Assembly: GCF_964340395.1 (NCBI RefSeq)
Contig: NC_135549.1
Location: 15,428,342 to 15,492,341 of the forward strand
From: Glandiceps talaboti
Lineage: Eukaryota; Hemichordata; Enteropneusta; Spengelidae
Direction of reading: 5' to 3'
Length of the DNA stretch: 64,000 nucleotides
The notes under the pieces were generated by a model. It saw only the letters and a list, made by a program, of their open reading frames with translations, ran no database searches and was not told the origin of the DNA. Below, piece by piece: positions 1 through 13,589 of the stretch. Each line of letters begins with the position of its first letter. Position 1 is the first letter of the stretch. A program made the position numbers and the translations under genes.

Positions 1-542
1 GTCGGTGAACTCAGTATGGCTTTAGCAATCATTGCTATATACGATAATGCAGGTTTAGCTTTACATTGGCAGCCCTCGGAACAAACGTGTTCGGCACCGC
101 CACTGTGACTTTCTGATTTCTTGTCTTGGTTTGTTGGTGGGTTTTCACGATCATTTTCAGCCTTTTCTGTCTCCTTCCCATGCAGGGTAATCACGTCAGG
201 TTGGATTTTTTCTTCTTTCGTTGATGTCCCCTCATTGAGGTTGAGGTTTTTCTTCAAGTCCCCGACTTCATCGAAGGCTGCTGTACTGGGATATGCGGAG
301 AAAGCGGCTTCGTGTAAAGCTTGTGCGGCTGCACGACGATCATTGGTCATCATATCACAGACCGTACACCGTGTGTGCTGCTGCTGCTGCTGCCATCGTT
401 GTTGGTAATCATGATGGTACATAATGTTACCGATAACATGGTGGCCTTGATCAATAAATCTTCGCCTTTCCGAATGTAATCTCATATCTGTATTATGACA
501 AAGCTCCGGTAAATTACGAACATGTTTCGCTGGTACTGCCAT
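1..542 (-). CDS. Forkhead-box transcription factor, FoxQ2-like, 5' part (runs off window)
   Basis: Sequence-specific DNA-binding regulator that would act in the nucleus. Reading the minus strand from the ATG at 542-540 gives 180 codons without a stop up to the window edge. The ATG sits in a strong ACCACCATGG context. The last residues, KPALSYIAMIAKAILSSP (about 163-180), are the start of a forkhead winged-helix domain; the rest lies outside the window. The roughly 160 residues before the domain are low-complexity and polar, with a short Gln run (CAG repeats near 380-395), two CxxC-like pairs and a Lys/Glu-rich stretch. The 'LSYIA-IAKAIL' wording is what I associate with FoxQ2 rather than FoxA/B/L classes. 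The family call is inference from 18 residues; membership in the forkhead superfamily is firmer. No intron is seen in the visible part. Confidence 0.8.
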   Translation of the reverse strand, partial: MAVPAKHVRNLPELCHNTDMRLHSERRRFIDQGHHVIGNIMYHHDYQQRWQQQQQHTRCTVCDMMTNDRRAAAQALHEAAFSAYPSTAAFDEVGDLKKNLNLNEGTSTKEEKIQPDVITLHGKETEKAENDRENPPTNQDKKSESHSGGAEHVCSEGCQCKAKPALSYIAMIAKAILSSP

Positions 543-2031
543 GGTGGTGGTGGTCTTGTAATATCAGACGTACCAGTAAAGTTTTCCGGTTCTCTAGTGT
601 TGCTTTAGAGTTTGATGTTTCTACCTGGTGACTTATCAGTCTGTTGGTTTGAGGAGTTTATCAGCCACACGGCCGTGATCAGCAACTCTTGTATACAACA
701 CTCAACAACAAGGATCGCATTATCTAAAACACTTACAGTACTGGCTCTGCATTCGCTAAATGAGTTTATCTTAGACCAATAAGAGAATGTTTCGGGCCTG
801 ACGGTAGTAACAAATTAGGCCTTAAGTGATTAGTTTTTGTTTGGCAAAGATAAACTACGTGAAATGTTACTGATAACTCTAAAAATACAGCAAAACCTCA
901 TCAAGCATTCCTCGTCAGCCTAGCTGCCCTATAACCTACGAACTAGAATTGATCCTTGAATCAATAGTGGGTGTATTTTGTCATGAAAGAATGGCAGCCA
1001 TCACTTGTGTCTTTTATTCGCAGGCGTTCATGTTTTCACTTCGAAGGACAATATGTTTTTGCAGTCAAATTTAATGAACAATTGGAAAAAACTTTTAAAT
1101 AATGAAATAGATATCAAATGAAATAAAGTAGATAAAACAGAAAAAAATGAAAGCAGATTATACTTGGAGTGGAATGAAATAAGCGAACACAGTCAGATGA
1201 AAACCTTCAAATTTTTGTTCAATGACATTGTATTGAAGATCAATTTGACTCAATTTAGAAAGGTTTTTTTTTTTGCCAATAATAATCTTCGGGACTTTGT
1301 TACAGGAAAATGTTATTGATACAAGTACATGATTTTTCACATCTTTCTTTTGTATTCTTGCATTCCCTACCAACTGATATTTGAACTAAACAACTAGCGT
1401 AGATTACTGAACATCGATAACAATGATATCCTCAATACAAGTGACTGTGTATAGAATCGTCTTCATTAACGTTACGTTGTTGTTCATTGTTTCTGCCAAG
1501 ATACGACTAATCCAGTGTACCACAGACAGTACCACTGTGGCTGTACTTGTGTACCTGGTAACACATACAGACAAGTGTACGTTTTAACTGTAGCCAGGCA
1601 GTCTAGTCACCCTGACGACCAGTACACATAGTTTTGTCATTTAGAAGACAAAAATGCACATACTCGAATTTATGGCATTTTTCAAGCTCTCCTACAACGA
1701 GGATTTGTGAAGCTCGTTGAGAGTACAATACAGCAACATGCATAGTATTATTAAGAGTGCTTCCAGTCACAAATTGCTGTCCAAAAGGACATATCGAAAA
1801 CAATATTATTCTAACAGAGATAATCAACTCAAGTTCGCCGGATAAATATAGTAACAGTCAAGGCAAGGTTTCGTGGTCGGATATGTACACCTGGCTACGC
1901 GCATTGGCTAGGATTTTAGCCTTTAGGCGGCGAATCCAAAATTCCAAAATCCAAAAAGTAGGCAGCCCACTACTCTCTACCGGCATGTATATTGAATAGT
2001 AGTGGTATATAATGTTGCTGTCATTAAATAT

Positions 2032-2127
2032 CACAGACACAGACACAGACACAGACACAGACACAGACACAGACACAGACACACACAGACACACACACAG
2101 ACACACACAGAGACACACACAGACACA

Positions 2128-2167
<40 letters not shown>
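2032..2167. repeat. CAGACA/CA microsatellite
   Basis: A compound simple repeat that moves from CAGACA units to pure CA. It produces spurious long frames on both strands. Confidence 0.95.
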
Positions 2168-2169
<2 letters not shown>

Positions 2170-2206
2170 GTATAGTAAGACTAAGTTGTTGGACTAGTGG
2201 GTTACA

Positions 2207-2590
2207 TAAGGCCTAATAAAAAATTGTGTGATTCCGATTACGCTAAATTTTAGAATATGTCGGTAGATAGCTTTTTAAATTTTATTTTCATTATAATTTT
2301 TTTTCTGTGCGAGTGTCTAGTTCAGGTTTTCTATTATTTTCAAAATGGTCTCTGTGTTGTTTTGTTTTTCCTATCAGATGTACAGCCACTACAGATTGGA
2401 AGAACAGTTTTATTTTGTCTTTTTAAGTTGATGTCAGTTGTCGCATCCACTATTTCTCGTGAGACTTCACACAATTTTTTGCGATTTTATTATTTTTTTC
2501 TCGAATGCGTAAACAAAGGTTTAGGGTCGGCAATGAAAAGCTAGGTGGGATCGGGAAACCGGAACAAAACACTTATTTTTTTATGCCTAA
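2207..2590 (+). mobile_element. Inverted-repeat element (MITE-like), family A copy 1
   Basis: Begins TAAGGCCTAATAAAAAATTG and ends with an imperfect inverted copy (ACTTATTTTTTTATGCC then TAA). The interior matches 33563-33906 over most of its length, including a shared GATGTACAGCCA segment and a GAAGAACAGTTTTAT segment. No coding capacity. A third, diverged member is at 53631-54150. Confidence 0.65.
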
Positions 2591-5151
2591 CTTTCAATTA
2601 CTAGGCATAATTCCAAAGTCAAAACCTATGACATTGTTACTTGGTTTGAAGGTTAGCGTGAGTGTATGTAAGAAAGGATGCAGTTGTAAGACAAATCAAT
2701 TCATCACCACAACTTTAGGGAGACGTCGTATTAGTAAGAAATACAACTCGGCGCTATCGTGCCTCATTGCACCACCATCTTTACTTGCATACACACATCA
2801 CAGACAACTAACACACTTTAGTTAGTTGTCTGTGCACACATGTGCAATTCATATACACGTACAAAGTTGTTTTAATAGGATTTGGTATGAGACGACCAAT
2901 TATTTTCAATCGAACAATAAATTAAAGCATTACTTTAAGACTCGTTTATACGTACACATAAATATCAGACATAAATTCCCTGTCTTTCTTCCCTCTTTTC
3001 AGTTCTTACTCGTTTTCTTTGGGCTTCGATAATAGAAAAAACGGTTTCTCAAGAAATGTAGTTTGTGAGACTCTTTAAGATGGTTATTAAATTCGTGCTT
3101 TAGAAGTACAAACTGTCGTACATGGTCTGTATTGGTGTGTATTATCATTCCAATACCAATACTGACGTCATTTATAAGGGTCGAGAGATTTTTGTCGATC
3201 TCCATATGTCGTATGTCTTGTCAGTCAAATAATTTATGGTCGCGTGAAGTGCTGAGTAGTCTATGGTTGTTGTTAGAATTATCAGTAAAACACGTCCATA
3301 TAGTTTGTAGTTTCTGAAGTATTTATTGACCCTCTCAATAAATTAAATGAAATCTCAAATGAACGAAATCTCACTCAGCTATGGGGTCTGCAATATATTT
3401 TAATAACAGAAATACTTGTCTGGTCACGTTTTGTCTCCGAAAGGTAAAAAAGATCTGAAATCGCATGATCATGTTGGTTTTGACTTTAAAATAAAACTTC
3501 AAAGCGGTAATGTGATTTCGCTGTGACAGTAGTTATATACATATAGGCTGTTATTTTTATTTTTCGTTTTTTCTTTTAATGTCTTTCGTAGATCGATGTT
3601 GAAGTCGTCTCCGGTGCCGTACTGTCCACTCTAATGTAATTATGGAGATTCTGTACTATTATATAGATAGTCTCCATAGATTCTGTGGTATTTTAAGTTT
3701 GCAGTGACACGTACATACATCATTAACCATGTTGCATTTGTGAATTTTACACAAACATCGTTTATCGAAATGTCATATCATGGTACAAGTAGCGAGTTTG
3801 CGCTACTCTTTGTCAGATTTTTGATGTAAAAGAGACAGAATTACTCCATATGTAAGAATGAACGCATTTGATATTCATTGCAGAGAATGACTTTGAAATG
3901 ACGTCATCATCAGACTGTACCATCCGATTCTGCGCAGTAGCGTTGTCGCTAAGTCCGGGGTGTCAGTGGAATGGTGTTTCTCATTGAAGTCCGAATATTG
4001 TCAACACTTCAGTCAATCTGATGATCTGCTGTGTGTTGTCCTGTATGTACACAGCATTACCGGTGATTACACCCGGCTTTTGATGCGGCAAACGAGACTT
4101 GCTATGGAAACCGACTGACGCGCCGTCATTCGTTGATGTGCATGCATGGTAATTTGAACTCGAATTAAAACCCATTAAGGTTCGAATATTATGGATTATG
4201 TATCAACGTCAATGCTCAAATTATTTCGAGGAGCATTGAGAGGTGGCGACAAACTCAGAGACAAAACTCGGATGTAAATGAAAGAATAACAAAACAACAA
4301 AGATAGTACGGGGTCAAAGTTTGATTAATTACATATACTCTGTTTGTGATGGTGTACATCATGTACGTGTCTTCGTCAACAGATGTTACTTAGTATAATC
4401 ACAACACAGACAAGTAAGAAACAATAGTTCATCTCGTACTTGTCGTCGGGATCAACTTACACAATTAGTATATACTTGGGTTTCAAACTGGCATTTTCTT
4501 CTACTACCGTCCTGCACAATTCATGCTCATGTTACCGAATGCACAGTTTTCAAAACTGTAGTAGACACAAAATGTATGTAGCAACCTGTTCATTCTGAAG
4601 TAAATAGCCCAATCCGACTTCAGGCCAGATCCAACCACCGAAAGGAAGAGGAAGCTATGGTGTAAAGAACACCAGCAGCTGTACTGTAGCCACAGTGGGT
4701 TTGAACACACTAAATGTATACAATCAAGTTCACTGATGACAAATCCCGGGGGGGGGGAGACTCTGTTGCAGCCGTAATTCGGAGGCGGTGGGAGGGGGTC
4801 AGCAAATTTTTTTTTAAAAATGTCAAATTTGAGTTGACACATTGATAAGTTATTCTAACAATTCTTGTTTTTCATTATAAGCAAGGTTCCAAAGCAATAA
4901 CACAAACGATGTTACAACAAGTTTATGACCACGTCAGAATACACCAGACGTTTCCATGGTAAAATGTGATGTTTGGGTGTGTGGACTTCTAAGCAGAGCC
5001 TCTCCCATAGAGTTGTCCCCCGGTTGCCAATTATTTCACCTATATAAACGTATGCCTCAGGGAACGAACAGAATTAAAGGAAGAAGGAGGGGGGGGGGGT
5101 TAAGAAGAAGATACTTTGGTCAATTTTACTTTTCGCAGCCTCCCCCCACTC

Positions 5152-5154
<3 letters not shown>

Positions 5155-5247
<93 letters not shown>
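5155..5247. repeat. CT microsatellite
   Basis: About 93 bp of uninterrupted CT, followed by C-rich tracts near 5291-5308. Confidence 0.97.
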
Positions 5248-5248
<1 letters not shown>

Positions 5249-6727
5249 AACTTCCACCCCATCAAAATTGAACCAAAAAATGTTCGTAGTCCCCCCCCCC
5301 CTCCCCCCGGCGCCGTACGCCGCGACACAGTGATTTTTTTAGAATGGTGGAATTATACAGTACTCCATTCTGGACACGTACGATTACACAGTACACTACA
5401 TTAAAGTGACAGTGACAATCGATTTTAGGGTCCGTATATCATCTTTACAATAGATGTGGACTTTGCAAGAAGAAAATCTCACATTAGGCTCTAAACTATA
5501 CTTGCAGATACTTAGCCAGCATGGCTTTTACCTATTTATCTTGATTTAGGGGAGAAACATCACCATGATGACTGGTGGGAAGGGTAGGGTATCCCTCGTC
5601 CCACGGTGAGAATTTTTTTGACAATGATATAATAGTTTGATAATATTTAGATATCAAACCATACACATACCCTGTAATTGAAAACGGTTTAGTAATATGG
5701 CTTTCATTATCTCAATTTTACTCTCACTACACGTTGCGTGGCACTTGTCCACATTGTAACCCTGTACAGACACACATAGACACACAGACACACATAATTA
5801 TATATATATGTATATTATATATTATACACACACACACACACACACCATTACTTTATAAACTATTCACTCATCTAATCTATTGTATGTATATCAGAGTCCG
5901 TCATCGATGGAAGTACACCAGTCTCAGTTACTTTATGTTTGGATTGACAAGTTAGTGAAAGCCAGGTTAAGAAGATAAAGTGGCCGCCTACATCGAACAT
6001 ACCGCATTGCACATAATACCAGATAATTGCTCGACTCATCAAAAGGCGAAAACCACGTGGCCCATCACTGGCAGCAGGTGATCGATTTCGCGGAGACCTT
6101 GTCATCCCTGCTTTAATGTACACATTGAATATAGTTAATATGTGTGAGCTTGATCAATAGTTAACACACCAGTCTCAAACTATGGAGAAACTGGACAAAT
6201 TGGCAAACACATATGGTGCCAAGTTTCGAATACATGTCTGTTAGTTCTACAATGCAGTAACACACACGTAAGTCCTGTAACCATGTGTCTTAGGTTTAGA
6301 GAGCCAATGATTATGATAGAGACGCCACTATTCAGTACTATCATAAAGCCTCGCTGTGGCTTCCGTTGAAATTAGTTGTAGGATTGTTTTACCCGACAAA
6401 GTCCATCGCCTAATTGATTAAGAAAAAACTTTCCTTAAAAATAGCTGTTTCTTTCAAAGTAGCCATAAAAAGGAGTACTTAGTATCTCAAAGGTATGCGT
6501 ATATTTGTGTACGTTTCGATGATTTGATATCACACCTGTACATGTAGCATACATGTACATTCAGTTGTCTAAATGAATAGACCACTGCACTATTCATCAG
6601 TTATATATCGCAGTATAGTAGTACAAGGAATGTTTTGGATAGTTGAACCTACTGGTGAGTCCTAAGGGTCCGGAGGAGGCGGCTCTCCATAAAAACGTTT
6701 AGAAGAAGATGGATGAGGGGAGTAAGA

Positions 6728-6810
<83 letters not shown>
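6728..6810. repeat. GAT microsatellite
   Basis: About 27 uninterrupted GAT units. Confidence 0.97.
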
Positions 6811-6997
6811 CTTAAAGATTTTTTCCCCGATACTACATGTACCGTTTTCACCTATGTATTTGTAATTATAGAATCTTTCTAGATATTATAATCGCACCGT
6901 GTACTATACTAGAGTATGTTGGCCCTGCTACCCTTGTATGTATTTTTAGCCTTTTTAATTGTAACATGGTTTAAACAGGAATAAATGTTCCTTAAAA

Positions 6998-7065
<68 letters not shown>

Positions 7066-7206
7066 GAATGAGGATGAGTAGGGTGTGGTGGTGCCTGTGG
7101 TGGTGGTGGTGGTGGTGGTGGTGGTGATGATATGATGATGATGATGATGATGATAATGGTGATGATGATGTGGGGGTGGGGGTGGTGGTGATGGTGATGG
7201 TGATGG
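6998..7206. repeat. GAT/GGT compound microsatellite
   Basis: GAT units (6998-7065) pass into GGT and mixed GGT/GAT units up to about 7206. The His-rich and Ser-rich frames here are artefacts of the repeat. Confidence 0.95.
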
Positions 7207-7681
7207 GATAGGCAATTCTTAGTTGGTAGACAAAACATTCTTGTTTCTCTACCTAGGTAGGAATGGCATAGTGTACACAGTATCATGTAACTCTTTACTT
7301 AAAGTGTTAATATAACACACCTGAATGCTTATTGACATTTAAACAACTGAGGTTGTGGTAAAATAATTTGGTGTCTGCCTACGTGTTTTCATTTCGTCAT
7401 AACATGTTAAGTACAAATATATCTCTAAAGTTGATTGGTTTTGACGAGAAAGGAAAGTACTGGGATATACTTCGATGGTGATATAAAGACATGGGGTTCC
7501 TTATGTATGGCCATAGCGGGGGTATGGCAAAATTACGTGCACAAACACACACCAACAAACAATTGCAACGCACAAGCACATACATCCTGACCCACATTAC
7601 TAGCGTCGTATGTTCCAAATTCGCTGACATGTTCTTCTAATTATGTGAGTATGTTGATGTGTACCGAGTAAGTTCAGAGTG

Positions 7682-7688
7682 TATAAAG
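7682..7688 (+). promoter_or_regulatory. Candidate TATA box
   Basis: TATAAAG lies 59 bp before an ATG (7747) that opens a short frame ending at a donor-like GTAATA. Spacing would allow transcription to start around 7713. Only the arrangement supports it; a chance match is possible. Confidence 0.25.
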
Positions 7689-7746
7689 GGTTCTTTCTTT
7701 GGTGTTCGGTTCTCGGGGCGCGGCATCTTCATTCTCATTGAACGAC

Positions 7747-7788
7747 ATGAGTGGAGATTTTGTTCGCTTGTCGTCCACTGAGTTTCAG
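7747..7788 (+). CDS. Candidate first coding exon of an unidentified plus-strand gene
   Basis: The ATG at 7747 opens 14 codons (MSGDFVRLSSTEFQ) that end exactly at CAG followed by GTAATA, a plausible 5' splice site, with a TATA-like box upstream. The LSSTEFQ wording is faintly like the start of the recoverin-homology region in type I diacylglycerol kinases (LSPSEFSQLQ), but 14 residues cannot establish this. I found no convincing following exon before the RAD54L2-like gene. Treat as a hypothesis. Confidence 0.18.
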
Positions 7789-9423
7789 GTAATACACGTA
7801 AGCTTACTTATCTTATCGATCCTAGACTTAGCAAAACGAGATTAAACGCCAGAAAACGCCCTAATTGGAATCTCCCTCCCTCGTTAAGAGATAAAATGAT
7901 GACCTCATAAACTAGAACACGATTGCCTTATCCGGAAGATACAATAATAAGATCTAACCTGCCCGAGCTACATGTTTATGGACCGCTTCGCAGGTGTTAA
8001 TTTCCGTTTGGATTAGTCCTGTAATAAACAACGACAGGCCGGAGATGATGAAACAGGTGATCATGACCGGTGGAATTATGGACCCCACTTGAACTTGAAT
8101 GAAAATGGTTCTATGTGACAGGTCCAAATGGACTTGGATTCTCGTCGAAGTACATTACATGTGACCACAGTCATGTGTTCCTTGTCTGTGCTGTGACCTA
8201 GCGTATGACATTAGTCAGTTCGATCTCAGACAAGGGTCGAACTTGATAGAGTAGGGGTCGCTCGCGAGGGGGGGGGGGGGGGTCGCTTGATAATCAACTC
8301 TCTGAACATGGTCATCAGGTCTTACAGTAATACCACATACATGTACATGTTCACACCATTCTATATGTTTTCTGGCATTTTTTCATGACAGGTGAACATC
8401 CAACCATCGGAATGAGAATTTTGATAAAGTAAGGAAACTTTGGAATTTATTGGGTCTTATATTTTATGACCGGTTATTTACCAACAGGTTACAGTCGGTT
8501 TTGTCCTCTTAATTCGGCATCATAAAACCTGCTTAGTTCAAACAATCCAACCCAAAATAAAGATCGTCTGTCCGAATCTACAATATTAGCGCCATGGCGA
8601 ACGTGCTAAACTACCAAACATATGGATGAAAATTTTGCCGGCATGACACATTTATGAGAGTGGTGCGATCATATGGGATGCCTTTATACGACATAAACTA
8701 AGCCTAAATATCACTTATCGACCCCTAATTAGTTTTGATATACTTGTGAAGACCTTTGAATTATGATTGATTGCCATGTGCAACTTAGTGTACCACTACG
8801 GTACACATGAAGCAAACTAATTTAAAAGATAACGCTGAGACACGCTGTCATTACACTAGGTATCAAATACAATTGAGTACACAATTAATGTTACACTTTA
8901 AACAGCATAAATACACATGTTGTGGGTGTATCTATATCTCTTGCACCTAATTAGCACCATAGCCGTGTCATTGCGACGTGATATTCCACCTTAATAACGC
9001 AATCAGCTGAAGTGTTACGCCTTGTTACCATGGCGATTTCTTACGAACAGACTGAATGGGATTAGGAGCACAGTTGAATGTGTCGTGATAAGGCAGTAAG
9101 CTCAGTTGCATACGTGCCGAATTCTCATTACGGTACTTAGAGGGATTTCCTCTGCTTTACATACAATGCAAGGCTCACAACGTTCGACTTTGATTAAAGA
9201 TGGTGTGAAAACATGCCAGTAGAAAGCACACTTTCAGTGATATGCAATTCTTCTTCTTCTTTTTTTCAAAATGCAATCTACATTTTATTTAAGTTCAATA
9301 AATTACTAGTAGTGCTAACTTTAGATCTAAAAGGTGGTAAGTACACAAAAATGAAAAATTGAACTTACATATTTGCTAGAGACACATACGGTTGGCTTTC
9401 AGACTGATTTTATAACGTGCAGG

Positions 9424-9453
9424 CTCAGACCACTAACGAAGTAGTGGTCTGAG
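9424..9453. repeat. Perfect 12-bp-stem palindrome
   Basis: CTCAGACCACTA, a 6-base loop, then TAGTGGTCTGAG. The same stem recurs at 12066, 36158 and 36817. Confidence 0.85.
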
Positions 9454-11768
9454 GTGCAGGCGGCTACAGGTAATAAATGAATATCGGATGACAATTAAAA
9501 ATTACTGTAAACGCTATTGAATTTGGGTACTTTGTCTCACTTGTCTGATTTGGGAAGTCAATAACTATATTTCTTTCATCAGTTTCGAAATCTTCGCCAT
9601 ATTTTTCGAAAAAAGAAAAAAAGAGCATTTGAACTAAAATCTAACAAATTCTTAGTTTGTCTGTTATGAGAAATGCCACCCTCACTTTTGTCATGGAAAA
9701 TAACTGACACGCGTACGGCCTCGTTGTGACGTTGTACTTTGCAACATGCCACCCCGGGTAAGTGTTTTTTTTTCTCTGAATGTACAGCGAAATTAAAACA
9801 ACGATGCTTAGGTTTCATCATAAGTCTCTGTTTCTTCAAAATTAAACATGAAATATAAAAAATTAATGAAAAATTGAAAAATGAATATGACATGTCGTCC
9901 ACATAAGAACCTCGAGATTACTTCTCAACCACAAGTCGAGCAGGTGTGTTATTCGCTGTGTTCCAAAATGTGTGTACGATAACTTCAAATTTTTGAAAAC
10001 GAACACTGTATCAGTTCTATTTACTCTAAGTTTTCTTTTTTTAATTGTAAAATAAACAAGTAAACACACAAACAAACAAACAAAACACTCCACATTTGAA
10101 TGATGGGTTCTTGATAACTTTTTCAAATTTCAGAACGTGACGTACGTTGTTCTGCATCAACTCGTTAATGGTTGAAATACAGCGAGATTCTATATGTATA
10201 TGTTTGCATTCGCAAAATACGAAATGAATACAATCTTTCCGCTCCTCGAGAAGTCTTCTGCACATACATGTAAGTTAGAATCAGGTTTATAGAAATCTTC
10301 TACACATACATCAGGTTTATATTCACATCTTTAATCTGAGTTTTGAATACACAAGTCATATGGCTGTTTTCTAGTTTTAAAAAAATGTTCTTCCTCTGAT
10401 GAAATGATCATACTTGATGGAATTGGTCTATAAAGATTACACTCTGACTCAACTTACTGTAAGCTTGATCATCCTTGGATTAAAATATCTTGAAAATAAC
10501 CTCATTTGGCCCCCTAAGTTTTGAAAGAAACCTCATTTGGCCCCCTAAGTTTTGAAAGAAACATATTTTCGTCAAGTGTGAAAACAATTCTATCATTTTT
10601 CGAAATCACGGAACTCTGCTTATCGTTCGAGCAGAATGTTTATCGCGTTTATCACACCACTAACAGTATCCATGGCAAGCTTAAATCTTTTGATAATTTC
10701 TGTCGATTTATCGGAAAATGTCTTATCAGTTTGGATTTAAACGCATACAATTAATCCTTTAATGTAATTTGTATCCGTTAACGGGTTTTAAACGACCATT
10801 TAAACACATAACAAGATAACAGAGTACACATTTAGTATTATAATCGATTTCTAACGACCGACCTTTTAAATTCCGAAATATACATAACAACAAAAATATC
10901 ATGTGGTTGAAATAGGTTTCTCTCTATGATAAGGCTTTACCTGTCTATTTTCGCTGTAATTTAGATTGCGGCTGATTTCAATCTGTGGCTGATGAGATTA
11001 TCTTTATTTGACAAAGGTTGTTTTACTAATTAGACAAATTGTATTCACAGCGCAGTCTGTAAATTACATTGTTGCCATGGTTATTAACTTAGGGTACAAA
11101 TTGTTTACTTGACCATCAAATGTTTGCCAGTTTTCAAGGGGTCGACCAGAAAATTCTTCAAATATCAAAAATGTGTTTTGCAAAGCACGGATTATTATCC
11201 AGGGCCACAACACAGTTACACTTCACGCGAATTTCTCAGTCAAGCATATTTTCAAAATGAAATGTTAAAATTTTGTTATAAATTGTTCAATGTGTATACG
11301 TACGTGTGAGAGAGCAGTTACTGATCGATGATGCAAATTATTGTACTGATCATCATGCGAGGAATTCTCGTATTTTTTGTGGAAAAATTCTAGATATGAT
11401 ATTTGGTCAACAAATTCCATGATGAAACAAGTCGTTGAATGTTAATGGTCACGTGAGAATATGCTAATAATTGAGTTTAGACATCCCACGGTAGGAGCAC
11501 GTAGTATATTTCGACACTAAGAATCTGACACTAGAGGGCGCACGACATGCTGCTGCTTCGGCGAAGCTCTTTTGCATCATATCATGCATCTTGGTTACAT
11601 TGCTCTTCTATGCAATGGAACATTTAGATGAACGACTGCATTAATAAGATATTGATATGTTATAAAAAAATTAAACCAAGACTACTTTTGATATAAAAAG
11701 TCTGGAATAGATTAAACACTAGTGAAATCGATGATGAGTTCCCGGAATTTTCATATAAATAACTCTGG

Positions 11769-11835
11769 AAATATGCCCGCCGAGGACTCCGACATGTCTT
11801 CATCCCACGCGTCGGAGTCCTCGGAGTGCATATTT
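11769..11835. repeat. Hairpin, 25-bp arms
   Basis: Arms 11769-11793 and 11811-11835 pair at 23 of 25 positions, with a 17-base loop. The arm core CGAGGACTCCGAC is more GC-rich than its surroundings. Confidence 0.85.
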
Positions 11836-12093
11836 AGAGAGATGTATTTTTTTCATAAGGTTTAATTTAATGCATACAATATCTCCTTCCATTTATTTTA
11901 CTCTTTCACAGAAAGAAAAGGTTATAAAAGAAACAATGGGTAAAATTATCTAGGCCTATGTGCTGTATTCCCGATAGCTCTGTGTGAATACTTTTTTAAA
12001 AAATGGGTTATGTTTTGTACTAGATAGTACTGTTCACATTCAGTGTTGCATTTCTTAATACCACACTCGGACCACTATATAGCGGTCTGAGTA

Positions 12094-12320
<227 letters not shown>

Positions 12321-13589
12321 TATCCACAATTGCTCAAGGGTTGAGGTTTCGATTTTACATAAACTTACTCCTCGCTCGTGACAAATTGTGATATCGCAAT
12401 CAGCACTAAGAAATCAACGTTAACCCCGACATATTCCTTTTACTACATGAGACCCCTACCGCCAAGCATTCTCTGGCCTTCTTAAAACTTATGTTAAAAA
12501 TCTGGGATATAGAATTATAAACTATGCACAATGGGGCTGGCATTGTTCATACCATCTTCAATACCACATAGTTCATGTATTAGAACAGCAATGGGCCAAT
12601 CAAATATTTCACCATAGTTCATATTAACTGGCCGTTGAGGGCGCCATATTGCTGGTTCAAGCCTGTGGTTCGAGTGACGGATTTCCACTGTATCACGAAA
12701 TGATCTATTGGCCTTTTTCATTTTAAAAGTTGCCCCACATAGAAGCCGTGAATAGCAAGGAGAGTATGTGATTGTGTATATGTGAGGAGTATGCCCAAAG
12801 GAGGAGGGTCGAGGGTGGGATGGGGGCTGTCTTCACATACATTCTGTACAGGTGAACGAATAGCTGCATTTATCTCAACGCAAGTATGTCACTTCACTGA
12901 CATGTTTTGTGAAAGTATATGATCGTATAAGCCTCATTTGGTTGTTAAATATTTCAATATCTGTTTTTAAAACAACTTGTACCTGTATCCAATTTGGCAA
13001 TATTCTTGTCTCTACAGATATGTAATGTATTTGCTCAACGATTAATCTAGGGAAGGTATCATTTTTTAATTGTAGAATGTGTGTGTCTGTGTGGTGTGTG
13101 TGTGTGAGTAGGTTAACATGAAGGACAGGGTGTGATAAGATAAGTACGTTTGAAAACAACAGAGTCAATTTCTTAAACTGATGAAGTCAAGCCATGGACT
13201 TTATTCTTATTAACAGATCACTGAAAAAAAAATTGCCGCCTGTCTGCAACTCCTATTTAAGTTTTGGTACAAAATGCCGCCCTGGGAGTGTCTACAACAT
13301 TGGGTGTTACAGTGTTGTCAACCTGTATTGTTTGTTATCAGAACATTGAAGGGCATCACGGCCTGGAGTTCACATCTTACATTAAACAGCCAGACTTGGT
13401 GAATATATTCTGTGTATTCTGGTTTTACAACCGTCATTCCGATTTACACTTTATGGCATCAAAATTTTACTTTTTCAGAAAAATTAACTCAATTCTATTT
13501 TCACTCTACTCATTTTCATTGGTATAATAGTAATCTAACACTTTTATGTGAACATGAAGTTTTTTGTACGCAGTGTTTTCAAATAAAAC

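Larger units (their letters stand above)
543..7680. other. Intergenic region upstream of the forkhead gene
   Basis: No coding gene recognised. The first few hundred bases must hold the minus-strand forkhead promoter, but I see no convincing TATA box. The stretch contains CA/GA, CT and GAT microsatellites (listed separately), one dispersed inverted-repeat element (2207-2590) and poly-G runs. Open frames here (for example at 3981-4175 and 5872-6123, minus strand) show no recognisable domain and no clear splice partners. Confidence 0.6.

Noticed and set aside
5872-6123. Minus-strand frame with a plausible acceptor (possible exon)
   Set aside because: No recognisable family, no partner exon, and the downstream donor is poor.
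6909-7286. His-rich 125-residue frame
   Set aside because: Product of GAT/GGT microsatellites, with no codon structure outside the repeat.
12515-12721. 68-residue minus-strand frame in a moderately GC-rich patch
   Set aside because: No domain, and it includes a GGCGCC-type word also common in local repeats; probably an old element fragment.
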